A DNA stretch of 19,787 bases, from positions 1 to 19,787 of the forward strand of contig JBAXLO010000068.1 of NCBI GenBank assembly GCA_037134755.1, given 5' to 3'. Origin of the DNA: JBAXLO01 sp037134755. GTDB lineage: Bacteria > Bacteroidota > Bacteroidia > Bacteroidales > JACABE01. Below are positions 13,169 to 19,787 of the stretch, in pieces (the stretch's first letter is position 1; each line of letters begins with the position of its first letter). A program made the position numbers and the translations under genes. Under the pieces are notes generated by a model. That model was given only the letters and a program-made list of their open reading frames with translations, searched no databases and was not told the origin of the DNA.

Positions 13169-15499
13169 TTACTTTATGGTATAAATAAGCTTTTCGTTTG
13201 CAATTACTTTATTATTCTTATCCGTAAGTTGTATGTAATAGTTTCCTCCTGACATATTAGTATGAGGATGCCAGGTAATCTGTTTCTTTCCTTTTGCAAT
13301 TGCCATCGAATCAAGCATTGCACCCGATGCATCAAATACATTAAGCACAGCATCTGCATCAGCATTAATAACTATATTAAAATAATCGTTAGAAGGATTG
13401 GGATATACATTTAATAGCTTTTGTTTCTTAAGATTATTTAATCCTGATTGAAATGGCTTGCCAACTCCCAGAACATATTCGCCTTGCTGAAGGTTTGATG
13501 TTTCCAGATAACCACTAAACATATCACCATTCTTAATAAAGTTAACAAAGTGCCAATCATCTGCGGCACCACTTCTATACAACAATACTAAAGAGTCGGC
13601 AGTTTGATGCGAAGGCATGAAAGGATAATCGAGATAATCATTAGTATAACAATCATAATAAAAACGCCCTTTTATGTTAGAACCAGAAGTAAAGATACCT
13701 TGCACCGACCAGTAACGATCGGGGGAAATCCTCTTAATATCAGGCATAGGAACTTTAAAAGGATCGGGGGTAACCCAATTATGAACAATACGCACAAAGG
13801 CTGAATCAGTAATTGCTTTAACATTCAACTTAAAGAAACATTCGGGATAGTCATACATGCCGGTATCCTTTACGGTTATATACTTATCGGTAGTTGCATC
13901 GGCAAGCTTCTCGTTCATATCAACCATCGCAACAGTCGCTGCAAAGGGTTGACTAAATATCTTGCAGCCATACTCGCCGGAGAAATGAATAGTATCAGTA
14001 TAGGTATTCCAGGCGTTATCCATCAAAGTAATCTCAACTATATTTGAATTAGCATAATCAGGTGCAGCTTTCAACTTCTGTCGAACATAAACTTTTGCAC
14101 CTTCAATAAGACCATTAGGAACAACCGAATCAATAGAGAAGTGCGTAAAGCCGGGATTATATAGATAGAAGTTAAAGAAATCATTCATATTAACACCAGT
14201 ATAAGAAGTAAGGAAATCACGCATCTGGGCAGTTGAGATATTATTAAAAGCATATTGATTGAGCATCTGCTTTATTGCAGGAAAGAAAAGGCTATCACCT
14301 AAGTATCCACGCAAAGTTTGTACAATGGTAGAACCTTTCTGATACACCGTTTCACCATAAGTATAATTATAAGGGATGCCATACACCGCACGGTAGCCAT
14401 TATCTTTAATATGACATAATTGCAATACATCTTTAAGCTTAGCGCGAAGATAATCTTTGTACGCTTCCTTCCCGTAAAGGTTTTCTTTATAAAGAGCTTC
14501 GTTATAGGTTGCCCAACCCTCGTTAATCCACATATCTTCGGCAGTTGAGCAAGTAATAAGATCGCCAAACCAATGATGTGAAAGCTCGTGGGCATACAGA
14601 TACTCACTATTAAGAGTTCCATCAATAGATGCAGAAGGATAAGCTATATTAGTAGCGTGTTCCATCGCTCCAATGGGTGTGGAAACGTAGCCAACCCGCT
14701 GCCACATAAACGGTCCCCAGTAATGTTCGAAGGCAGTTAAAACTCCATTAAGATTAGCGAATGAAGCTTTGGCATTATTTGTATCCGATGGATGTACGTA
14801 TATATAAGTTGGGATACTATTATTAATACCAGTATAAGTGCCGCTTACCGGAACATAATCACTTACAGCGACTGATGCCAGATAAGCAGGTATGGTTTTG
14901 TTGAAATACCAATGAAAAGTCTTACTACCATCTACATTATCTAAAGTATTAAGAAGAATACCTCCGCAAACAGCCATCTGCGTATTAGGACAAGTAATAT
15001 AATAATCATAGGTAGAGCGATCAATAAAGTCGTCGACGGAAGGAATCCAGCATCTTCCATAGTTGTGAGGATCTGGAGTAAAAGCTATCCCAAGATTATA
15101 AGACAGGCTGGCACTCATGTGAAAACCTCCCCAACCGGAAGACTCTACAGCAGGTGCGCCATGATAATAGACCTTAACATTAGTAGTGTCGGTTGTTGAT
15201 AAAATGTTGGCCAGCGGAATGCTAATGATATTGCCATTATAATAAAAAGTATTGAATGTATTGCCAACAAAAACCGAATCAACTGTAAGAGCTAGGAGAT
15301 TGAGGGAAATGTTGGTTACATTATTCATTTTGGCAACAATTCCAAGCTCAGTGTAACCCCCTATCTGATTAGCAATAGCTGTGCCGACATTTAAATGTAT
15401 ATCGTAATGTGTTACGTGTATGGTGTCGCTTATCAATGCTGCTTTAGAACATAAAGGGATTAAACTTATTATGATTATTGATAGGATTATTTTTCTCAC
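13169..15499 (-). CDS. secreted M1 family zinc aminopeptidase with T9SS sorting domain
   Basis: A zinc metallopeptidase predicted to remove N-terminal residues from peptides outside the cell. The signal peptide covers about 1-20 (MRKIILSIIIISLIPLCSKA). The N-terminal beta domain leads to the exopeptidase motif GAMEH (277-281) and the zinc site HELSH (304-308), with the third ligand Glu327 in NEGW. The segment VYQKGSTIVQTLRGYLGD is also typical of M1 catalytic domains. Residues about 695-776 form a type A T9SS sorting domain: NVYPNPSNDYFNI, VFDASGAML, SGGNYYIQL and a terminal KLIYTIK. The product should therefore cross the outer membrane by type IX secretion and be cleaved or anchored there. 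It is convergent with the lipoprotein gene. At 776 residues it is complete. Confidence 0.95.
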   Translation of the reverse strand: MRKIILSIIIISLIPLCSKAALISDTIHVTHYDIHLNVGTAIANQIGGYTELGIVAKMNNVTNISLNLLALTVDSVFVGNTFNTFYYNGNIISIPLANILSTTDTTNVKVYYHGAPAVESSGWGGFHMSASLSYNLGIAFTPDPHNYGRCWIPSVDDFIDRSTYDYYITCPNTQMAVCGGILLNTLDNVDGSKTFHWYFNKTIPAYLASVAVSDYVPVSGTYTGINNSIPTYIYVHPSDTNNAKASFANLNGVLTAFEHYWGPFMWQRVGYVSTPIGAMEHATNIAYPSASIDGTLNSEYLYAHELSHHWFGDLITCSTAEDMWINEGWATYNEALYKENLYGKEAYKDYLRAKLKDVLQLCHIKDNGYRAVYGIPYNYTYGETVYQKGSTIVQTLRGYLGDSLFFPAIKQMLNQYAFNNISTAQMRDFLTSYTGVNMNDFFNFYLYNPGFTHFSIDSVVPNGLIEGAKVYVRQKLKAAPDYANSNIVEITLMDNAWNTYTDTIHFSGEYGCKIFSQPFAATVAMVDMNEKLADATTDKYITVKDTGMYDYPECFFKLNVKAITDSAFVRIVHNWVTPDPFKVPMPDIKRISPDRYWSVQGIFTSGSNIKGRFYYDCYTNDYLDYPFMPSHQTADSLVLLYRSGAADDWHFVNFIKNGDMFSGYLETSNLQQGEYVLGVGKPFQSGLNNLKKQKLLNVYPNPSNDYFNIVINADADAVLNVFDASGAMLDSMAIAKGKKQITWHPHTNMSGGNYYIQLTDKNNKVIANEKLIYTIK

Positions 15500-15579
15500 T
15501 TTAAAAATGTTTAATTAGTCGTTAATCGAAGTTTTTAACTATTTATTTATGTTAGATACCATCTAACTTTTAAAAGGTG

Positions 15580-15587
15580 CGAAATTA
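15580..15587 (-). promoter_or_regulatory. near-consensus -7 element for the M1 peptidase
   Basis: The minus strand reads TAATTTCG, one mismatch from TAnnTTTG, with a leader of about 75 nt that includes the GTTAGAT/ATCTAAC hairpin. The match is imperfect, so this is tentative. Confidence 0.35.
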
Positions 15588-15899
15588 CAAACTTCTCACA
15601 ACGTGGAAAAACAAATGTTTTAAAAAAATCATTTTTATTAAGGAAACGATGGAAGATTTTTCAAAATGTGGGCGGTTGGTAAAGTAAACATCGGGCAATT
15701 ATTTGAAAAATATAACGAATCTTCTTCTAAATAAAATCAAAAAACAAATTCTTTAAAAAGATAATTAGTATCAATATTATTATTAACAAAATAATAATAT
15801 TTAAAACAAAGTAAAAAAGCGACTTTAGGCATTTCAAAGTCCAATCATTAAGTACTTTTTAACCTTAATCAGAAATAAATAAAAAATAATTTCGTTTTG

Positions 15900-15932
15900 T
15901 TGTTCATAATGTTTCTTTTATTAATAACTTTG
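15900..15932 (+). promoter_or_regulatory. promoter of the tolC-hlyD-tsaB operon
   Basis: TAACTTTG (15925-15932) is an exact TAnnTTTG, with TTG at 15900-15902 as a -33 candidate (22 bp spacer, a little long). The transcript start is expected near 15935, about 38 nt before the ATG. Confidence 0.6.
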
Positions 15933-15972
15933 GAAAAAATTTAAGACTTACTTTTAATCAAAAATAACATAG

Positions 15973-17403
15973 ATGAAAAAACTGGTTCTTTCCGGTATTA
16001 TATTAATAATTACGCTCTTTCAAACATCGGCTCAAAAGAAATGGTCGTTGGAAGAATGTATAAATTATGCACTGGAAAACAATATTCAGATAAAACAAAG
16101 CAAACTTAGTGCCGAATCGGATAAGATAACTTTGTTGCAAAATAAACTTGGCGTACTGCCAAATCTTAATGGCGGTGCTTCCTATAGCTCTAATTGGGGT
16201 CGTAATATAGATCCAAGTTCTAATACTTATAGTACTGATCAAACACAATCTATTTCACTTTCGTTAAATTCTTCAATTGATTTGTTTAGTGGTTTCCAAA
16301 AGCTAAATACTATTAAGCAAAGCGACAATAACTATCAGGCTAGCAAGTATGATGTGGAAAAGATGAAGAACGATATTGCGTTGAGGATTGCACAGGCATA
16401 TATGACGATTTTATTTAATAAAGAGCAAGTTGATGTGTCGAAAAATCAGGTTGAGATAAGCAAAATGCAGCTTGCTAGGATTAAGAATCTGGTAGATGCA
16501 GGGGCTCTTGCCAAAGGAAACCTTTTGGACATACAGGCGCAGGAAGCTCTTGAGGAATCAAATCTTATTGCAGCACAAAACCAACTTGATCTCTCCTATC
16601 TTGATTTAGTTCAATTGCTTGATTTGAAATCAAAGGATGATTTTGATATCATAAAACCAGATATAACCATGGGAAACGATGTGGCATTGATACCTACCAA
16701 TCAGATTTATACTTATTCGTCGACTATAATGCCTGAGATTAAGAGTGCTGAGTTTAGATTGAAGAGCTCTTTTAATGGTTTGGCTATTGCCAGAGGTTCA
16801 CGTAGTCCAAGCCTTAGCTTAAGCGGATATTATGGTAGTAATTATGCTGATAACTTTCTTGATTATGCAAATCCTACTATAACTTACGAAGGATTAAAAC
16901 CAACTCTTTATGTAGTTTCAGGGAGTGGAACACCGGTTCTTCAAACTGCGTATAGTTTAGAATATCAAAAGATGGCTTTTAAAGATCAAATGAAAAACAA
17001 TCTTAGTAAATCGCTGCGATTAACGTTGACTATCCCTATCTTTAATAATTATCAGGTGAATGCAGCAATATCTAAAGCTAAGTTAAGCACCTTAAATGCC
17101 GATTATAATTTACAATTACAAAAGAATCAACTCTACAAGAACATTGAGCAGGCAGCTACCGATGCAACAGGTGCTTTTAAGAGTTATAATGCTTCCGCAA
17201 AAGCAGTTGATTCTTATAAAGAAGCCTTTACTTATACGGAACAGAAGTTTAATGTAGGCGTTGTAAATCCAATAGATTACAATGATGCGAAGAATAAACT
17301 TATAAAAGCCGAATCTGATTTGCTTAGAGCTAAGTATAATTATGAATTCAAGAAAGTAATACTCAATTTTTATCAAGGAAATCCTTTAACAATAAATAAA
17401 TAA
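15973..17403 (+). CDS. TolC-family outer membrane efflux protein
   Basis: The outer-membrane channel of a tripartite exporter. It has 476 residues with a Sec signal peptide (MKKLVLSGIILIITLFQTSAQ). Two OEP repeats follow, each with long helices and a beta-strand pair: WSLEECINYALENNIQIKQS at the first helix, strands around SIDLFSGFQ, the long helical hairpin at about 120-215, and a second half with RLTLTIPIFNNYQVN near 340-355. It is first in an operon, 9 bp before the adaptor gene. The substrate cannot be read from sequence. Confidence 0.93.
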   Translation: MKKLVLSGIILIITLFQTSAQKKWSLEECINYALENNIQIKQSKLSAESDKITLLQNKLGVLPNLNGGASYSSNWGRNIDPSSNTYSTDQTQSISLSLNSSIDLFSGFQKLNTIKQSDNNYQASKYDVEKMKNDIALRIAQAYMTILFNKEQVDVSKNQVEISKMQLARIKNLVDAGALAKGNLLDIQAQEALEESNLIAAQNQLDLSYLDLVQLLDLKSKDDFDIIKPDITMGNDVALIPTNQIYTYSSTIMPEIKSAEFRLKSSFNGLAIARGSRSPSLSLSGYYGSNYADNFLDYANPTITYEGLKPTLYVVSGSGTPVLQTAYSLEYQKMAFKDQMKNNLSKSLRLTLTIPIFNNYQVNAAISKAKLSTLNADYNLQLQKNQLYKNIEQAATDATGAFKSYNASAKAVDSYKEAFTYTEQKFNVGVVNPIDYNDAKNKLIKAESDLLRAKYNYEFKKVILNFYQGNPLTINK

Positions 17404-17412
17404 GCCGATATT

Positions 17413-18804
17413 ATGAAAAAGAAAAAGATCATCTGGATATCTGTTATAGCTGGGATAATACTATTAGCAGTATTGGTAGTAGCCAAAAAGAAAGGCGTCT
17501 TTGGTGGTGGCGATATCGAAAAAGTAAGCACTGAATTTGTTATGAAAAGAAATATAACCGAAACAGTTTCTGCAAGTGGGAAGATACAACCTGAAAAAGA
17601 AATAAAGATAAGTCCTTATATCTCCGGTGAAGTTGTAAAACTCTTAGTAAAAGAAGGTGATGAAGTAAAGCAAGGTCAGCTTTTAGCTGAGATAGATCCT
17701 GAAATCTATAAGTCGTCTTACGAACAAAGTATGGCAATGCTAAACGGTCAGAAGGCCGGACTTGCAACATCTAAAGCTAATTTGGCACAGGTAAAGGCAC
17801 AATATGCAAATGCTAAAACTTCTTTCGAAAGAAATGAAAAGCTATACAAACAACAAGCTATTTCTGCTTCTGATTTTGATGCTTCTAAAGCTTCCTATGA
17901 ATCTGCAGTAGCACAAGTGGAGGCTGCCGAACAAAATGTGGAAGCTGCAAAGTTTAATGTAAGTAGTTCGGAAGCATCGCTAAAACAATCAAAAGAAAAT
18001 CTTACCCGAACATCTATTTATGCCCCTGCTAATGGAACTGTTTCAAAGCTTAATGTTGAGGTAGGCGAAAGAGTTACGGGTGCTTCACAGTTCTCAAGTG
18101 GAACGGAGATTATGCGTCTTGCAAATCTTAATAGTATGGAAGTAAATGTATCGGTTAATGAAAATGATATTGTCAGAGTTAAGCTTAACGACACAAGTCT
18201 TATTGAGGTAGATGCTTATCTTAACCGTAAGTTTAAAGGAATAGTTACAGAGATAGCCAACACCGCAAACACTACCGGTAATAGTGCCGATCAGGTGACT
18301 AATTTTAATGTTAAGATAAGGATTTTACAAGATTCTTATCAAGATCTTATGAATCCTGACAAACCTAATATCAGTCCGTTCCGTCCGGGGATGTCGGCTA
18401 CTGTTGAAATTCAAACTAAGAATGTTACGGATGTTATGACAGTGCCAATTCAATCGGTAACAACCAGAGAAGATACTGCTATGATGAAGAAACTTGGAGG
18501 TAAAAAGGATGTAAAAGAGGATCAACCTGACATGAATGATGATGAAAAGGCAGTTCAGGCAAAGAAGACAGCTAAGTCAACCAATGTTGAGTATGTTTTT
18601 ATTTATAAGAACGGAACTGTTGTAATGCAAAAGGTTAAAACAGGTGTTCAGGATAATAGTTATATTGAAATCAAGGAAGGATTGCAAGATAAAGACGAAG
18701 TTATTTCGGGACCTTATACTGCTATCACTAAGAAGTTAAAGAACGGCGACAAAGTTAAGAAGGTTGATAAGAGCGAGCTGTTCAATATTAAAATGGATAA
18801 ATAA
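17413..18804 (+). CDS. HlyD/MacA-like periplasmic adaptor subunit
   Basis: A membrane-fusion protein linking an inner-membrane transporter to TolC. It has 463 residues with an N-terminal membrane anchor (about 5-24). A lipoyl-like half (SPYISGEVVKLLVKEGDEV, 67-85) is followed by a long alpha-helical hairpin (about 98-195) and the second lipoyl half (IYAPANGTVSKLNVEVGERV, 202-221). Beta-barrel and membrane-proximal domains complete it. A lysine- and aspartate-rich insert (about 350-393) interrupts the membrane-proximal part. The expected transporter genes (MacB ATPase and permease, or an RND pump) do not follow; tsaB starts 3 bp after the stop. The lone MacB-type permease at 3503-4765 is a candidate partner. 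Confidence 0.92.
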   Translation: MKKKKIIWISVIAGIILLAVLVVAKKKGVFGGGDIEKVSTEFVMKRNITETVSASGKIQPEKEIKISPYISGEVVKLLVKEGDEVKQGQLLAEIDPEIYKSSYEQSMAMLNGQKAGLATSKANLAQVKAQYANAKTSFERNEKLYKQQAISASDFDASKASYESAVAQVEAAEQNVEAAKFNVSSSEASLKQSKENLTRTSIYAPANGTVSKLNVEVGERVTGASQFSSGTEIMRLANLNSMEVNVSVNENDIVRVKLNDTSLIEVDAYLNRKFKGIVTEIANTANTTGNSADQVTNFNVKIRILQDSYQDLMNPDKPNISPFRPGMSATVEIQTKNVTDVMTVPIQSVTTREDTAMMKKLGGKKDVKEDQPDMNDDEKAVQAKKTAKSTNVEYVFIYKNGTVVMQKVKTGVQDNSYIEIKEGLQDKDEVISGPYTAITKKLKNGDKVKKVDKSELFNIKMDK

Positions 18805-18807
18805 TTA

Positions 18808-19500
18808 ATGGCATTCATATTACATATAGAGACAGCAACTGAAGTATGTTCGGTTGCTGTCTCTAATAATAAAGAGCTTCTGGCAATCAAAGAAACTGTT
18901 GGAGGCAACTCACATTCAGCTAATCTCACTACATTTATTGAAGAGGTAATAAAGCAAGCAGGCATTACGCTTCAGCAGCTTGATGCTATTGCTGTGAGCA
19001 AAGGCCCCGGCTCTTACACAGGGCTTCGTATCGGAGTTTCTACGGCTAAAGGTCTCTGTTATGGTCTTGATATTCCAATGATAGCTGTTGATACGTTAAA
19101 GGCAATGGCTTGGGGCGCTTCTAACGGCAATGATGCTGACGTTCTTTATTGCCCTATGATTGATGCTCGCAGAATGGAAGTGTATGCAGGTGTTTATGAT
19201 AAAAATAATACCACTTTGCGTGAGGTTAAAGCAGATATTATTGATGATACTATTTATAAAGAATATCTTGATAATAATATCGTAATGTTCTTTGGCAATG
19301 GTGCGGAAAAGTGTAGAGAGCTATTATCAACACATCCTAATGCAAAGTTTATGGATAACAACTTTGCTTCAGCATCTAAAATGATTTCATTAGCTGTTGC
19401 TAAATATGAGCTAAAACAATTTGAAGACGTAGCTTATTTCGAGCCTTTTTATCTAAAGGATTTTATTGCAGCCAAGCCGGTTGTAAAGGGTTTACATTAA
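18808..19500 (+). CDS. tsaB: tRNA threonylcarbamoyladenosine biosynthesis protein TsaB
   Basis: A partner of TsaD and TsaE in transferring threonylcarbamoyl to A37 of ANN-decoding tRNAs; TsaB itself is a non-catalytic ASKHA-fold paralogue of TsaD. At 230 residues it is full length. It shows ILHIETATEVCSVAV (4-18), HSAN, and the signature KGPGSYTGLRIGVSTAKGL. It lacks the metal-binding HxxxH of TsaD, as expected. The C-terminal half, including MIDARRMEVY, is typical. It starts 3 bp after the adaptor gene and is followed 6 bp later by the next gene, so it is embedded in the efflux operon. Confidence 0.95.
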   Translation: MAFILHIETATEVCSVAVSNNKELLAIKETVGGNSHSANLTTFIEEVIKQAGITLQQLDAIAVSKGPGSYTGLRIGVSTAKGLCYGLDIPMIAVDTLKAMAWGASNGNDADVLYCPMIDARRMEVYAGVYDKNNTTLREVKADIIDDTIYKEYLDNNIVMFFGNGAEKCRELLSTHPNAKFMDNNFASASKMISLAVAKYELKQFEDVAYFEPFYLKDFIAAKPVVKGLH

Positions 19501-19506
19501 TACAAT

Positions 19507-19787
19507 ATGGATACAGAAACAGAACCACAACAGATACCTATACAAGTAGTAGTGCTTACTGATTTTAGCGATAAGAGTATCTTTGCAGTAAATCATGGTA
19601 AGGAGATGTGTCGCATGCTGGAAAGGGGTATGACTTTGGCTTACTTTGATAACGATAAGAATGAAGATGAAACGCTTTTGCAGGATAAATATAAAGCCTT
19701 TATTGATAAAGCAGGTGTTGATGCAAAGTTTCATATCATTAAAGGGAAACCGGTAAAAGGTTTTGAGGATGTAGTGCCTCAGGTAAA
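19507..19787 (+). CDS. universal stress protein-like (partial, cut by window edge)
   Basis: ATG 19507 opens a frame that stays open to the last base (93 codons visible). It reads VVVLTDFSDKSIFAVNHGKE after a short polar lead. The beginning VVLTDFS-x-x-S-x-x-A-V matches the first strand and helix of UspA-type domains. The later piece HIIKGKPVKGFEDVVP fits the strand-turn-helix around beta-4 of the fold. The nucleotide-binding G-x2-G-x9-G(S/T) loop would lie beyond the window, so ATP binding cannot be judged. It is only 6 bp after tsaB, so probably the fourth gene of the operon. Confidence 0.6.
   Translation, partial: MDTETEPQQIPIQVVVLTDFSDKSIFAVNHGKEMCRMLERGMTLAYFDNDKNEDETLLQDKYKAFIDKAGVDAKFHIIKGKPVKGFEDVVPQV

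Larger units (their letters stand above)
15500..15972. other. divergent intergenic region with AT-rich hairpins
   Basis: About 470 bp without a gene between the divergent M1 peptidase and tolC-like operons. It holds three inverted repeats. GTTAGAT (15551-15557) / ATCTAAC (15561-15567) would lie in the peptidase 5' leader. AATATTATTATT (15773-15784) / AATAATAATATT (15790-15801) is a 12-bp perfect pair. GACTTT (15821-15826) / AAAGTC (15836-15841) is a 6-bp pair. No reading frame or tandem repeat is seen. Confidence 0.6.

Noticed and set aside
14299..14625. 108-residue alternative-frame ORF inside the M1 peptidase
   Set aside because: Same strand as the peptidase but in another frame, overlapping the zinc-site region; an overlap shadow without domain or start signal.

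Overview
This AT-rich window reads as chromosomal DNA from a member of the Bacteroidota, probably a Bacteroidales/Marinilabiliales-like or Sphingobacteria-like lineage. The grounds are: repeated TAnnTTTG -7 promoter elements; very few Shine-Dalgarno sequences; a type IX secretion (T9SS) sorting domain on an M1 peptidase; DUF4369-type and CBM9-like lipoproteins; and the purH-mreB gene pair. I cannot name a species. I see no rRNA, tRNA, IS element, phage module or CRISPR array.

Layout. Bases 1-242 hold a 21-bp-period array of small palindromes that runs off the left edge, followed by a 230-residue orphan protein (243-935) with a possible fibronectin-III-like C-terminus. A strong bidirectional terminator (1009-1043) separates it from a minus-strand pair: a secreted GH29 alpha-L-fucosidase (1109-3478) and a MacB/FtsX-type ABC permease (3503-4765). 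Divergent from these, purH (4908-6425) and mreB (6501-7523) end at a clear terminator. Where mreC would be expected there is instead about 900 bp of non-coding DNA built from 41-42-bp units. An invariant 28-bp core occurs there three times at exactly 328-bp (8 x 41) spacing. Next come tilS, a DUF4369 lipoprotein without its usual thioredoxin domain, and an LpxH-type phosphatase. A small operon of an outer-membrane-like protein and a CBM9-like lipoprotein (11599-13136) follows, convergent with a T9SS-secreted M1 metallopeptidase (13169-15499). The right end is a tight operon: TolC, a MacA/HlyD adaptor, TsaB, and a universal-stress-like protein cut by the window edge.

Functions. Most genes are core housekeeping: purine synthesis, cell shape, tRNA lysidine and t6A modification, lipid A synthesis. 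Envelope and export genes are mixed in: an ABC permease, a TolC-adaptor pair, secreted hydrolases and lipoproteins. The permease and the TolC-adaptor pair could be parts of one MacAB-TolC-like exporter, but no ATPase gene is in the window.

The most unusual content is non-coding. The hierarchical array between mreB and tilS has period 41, super-period 328, a different unit family in each cassette, and dyad symmetry whose arms differ in sequence while remaining complementary. The array at the left edge has a 21-bp period with one dyad per unit. Both periods are close to whole numbers of DNA helical turns. I do not recognise either as a described element.
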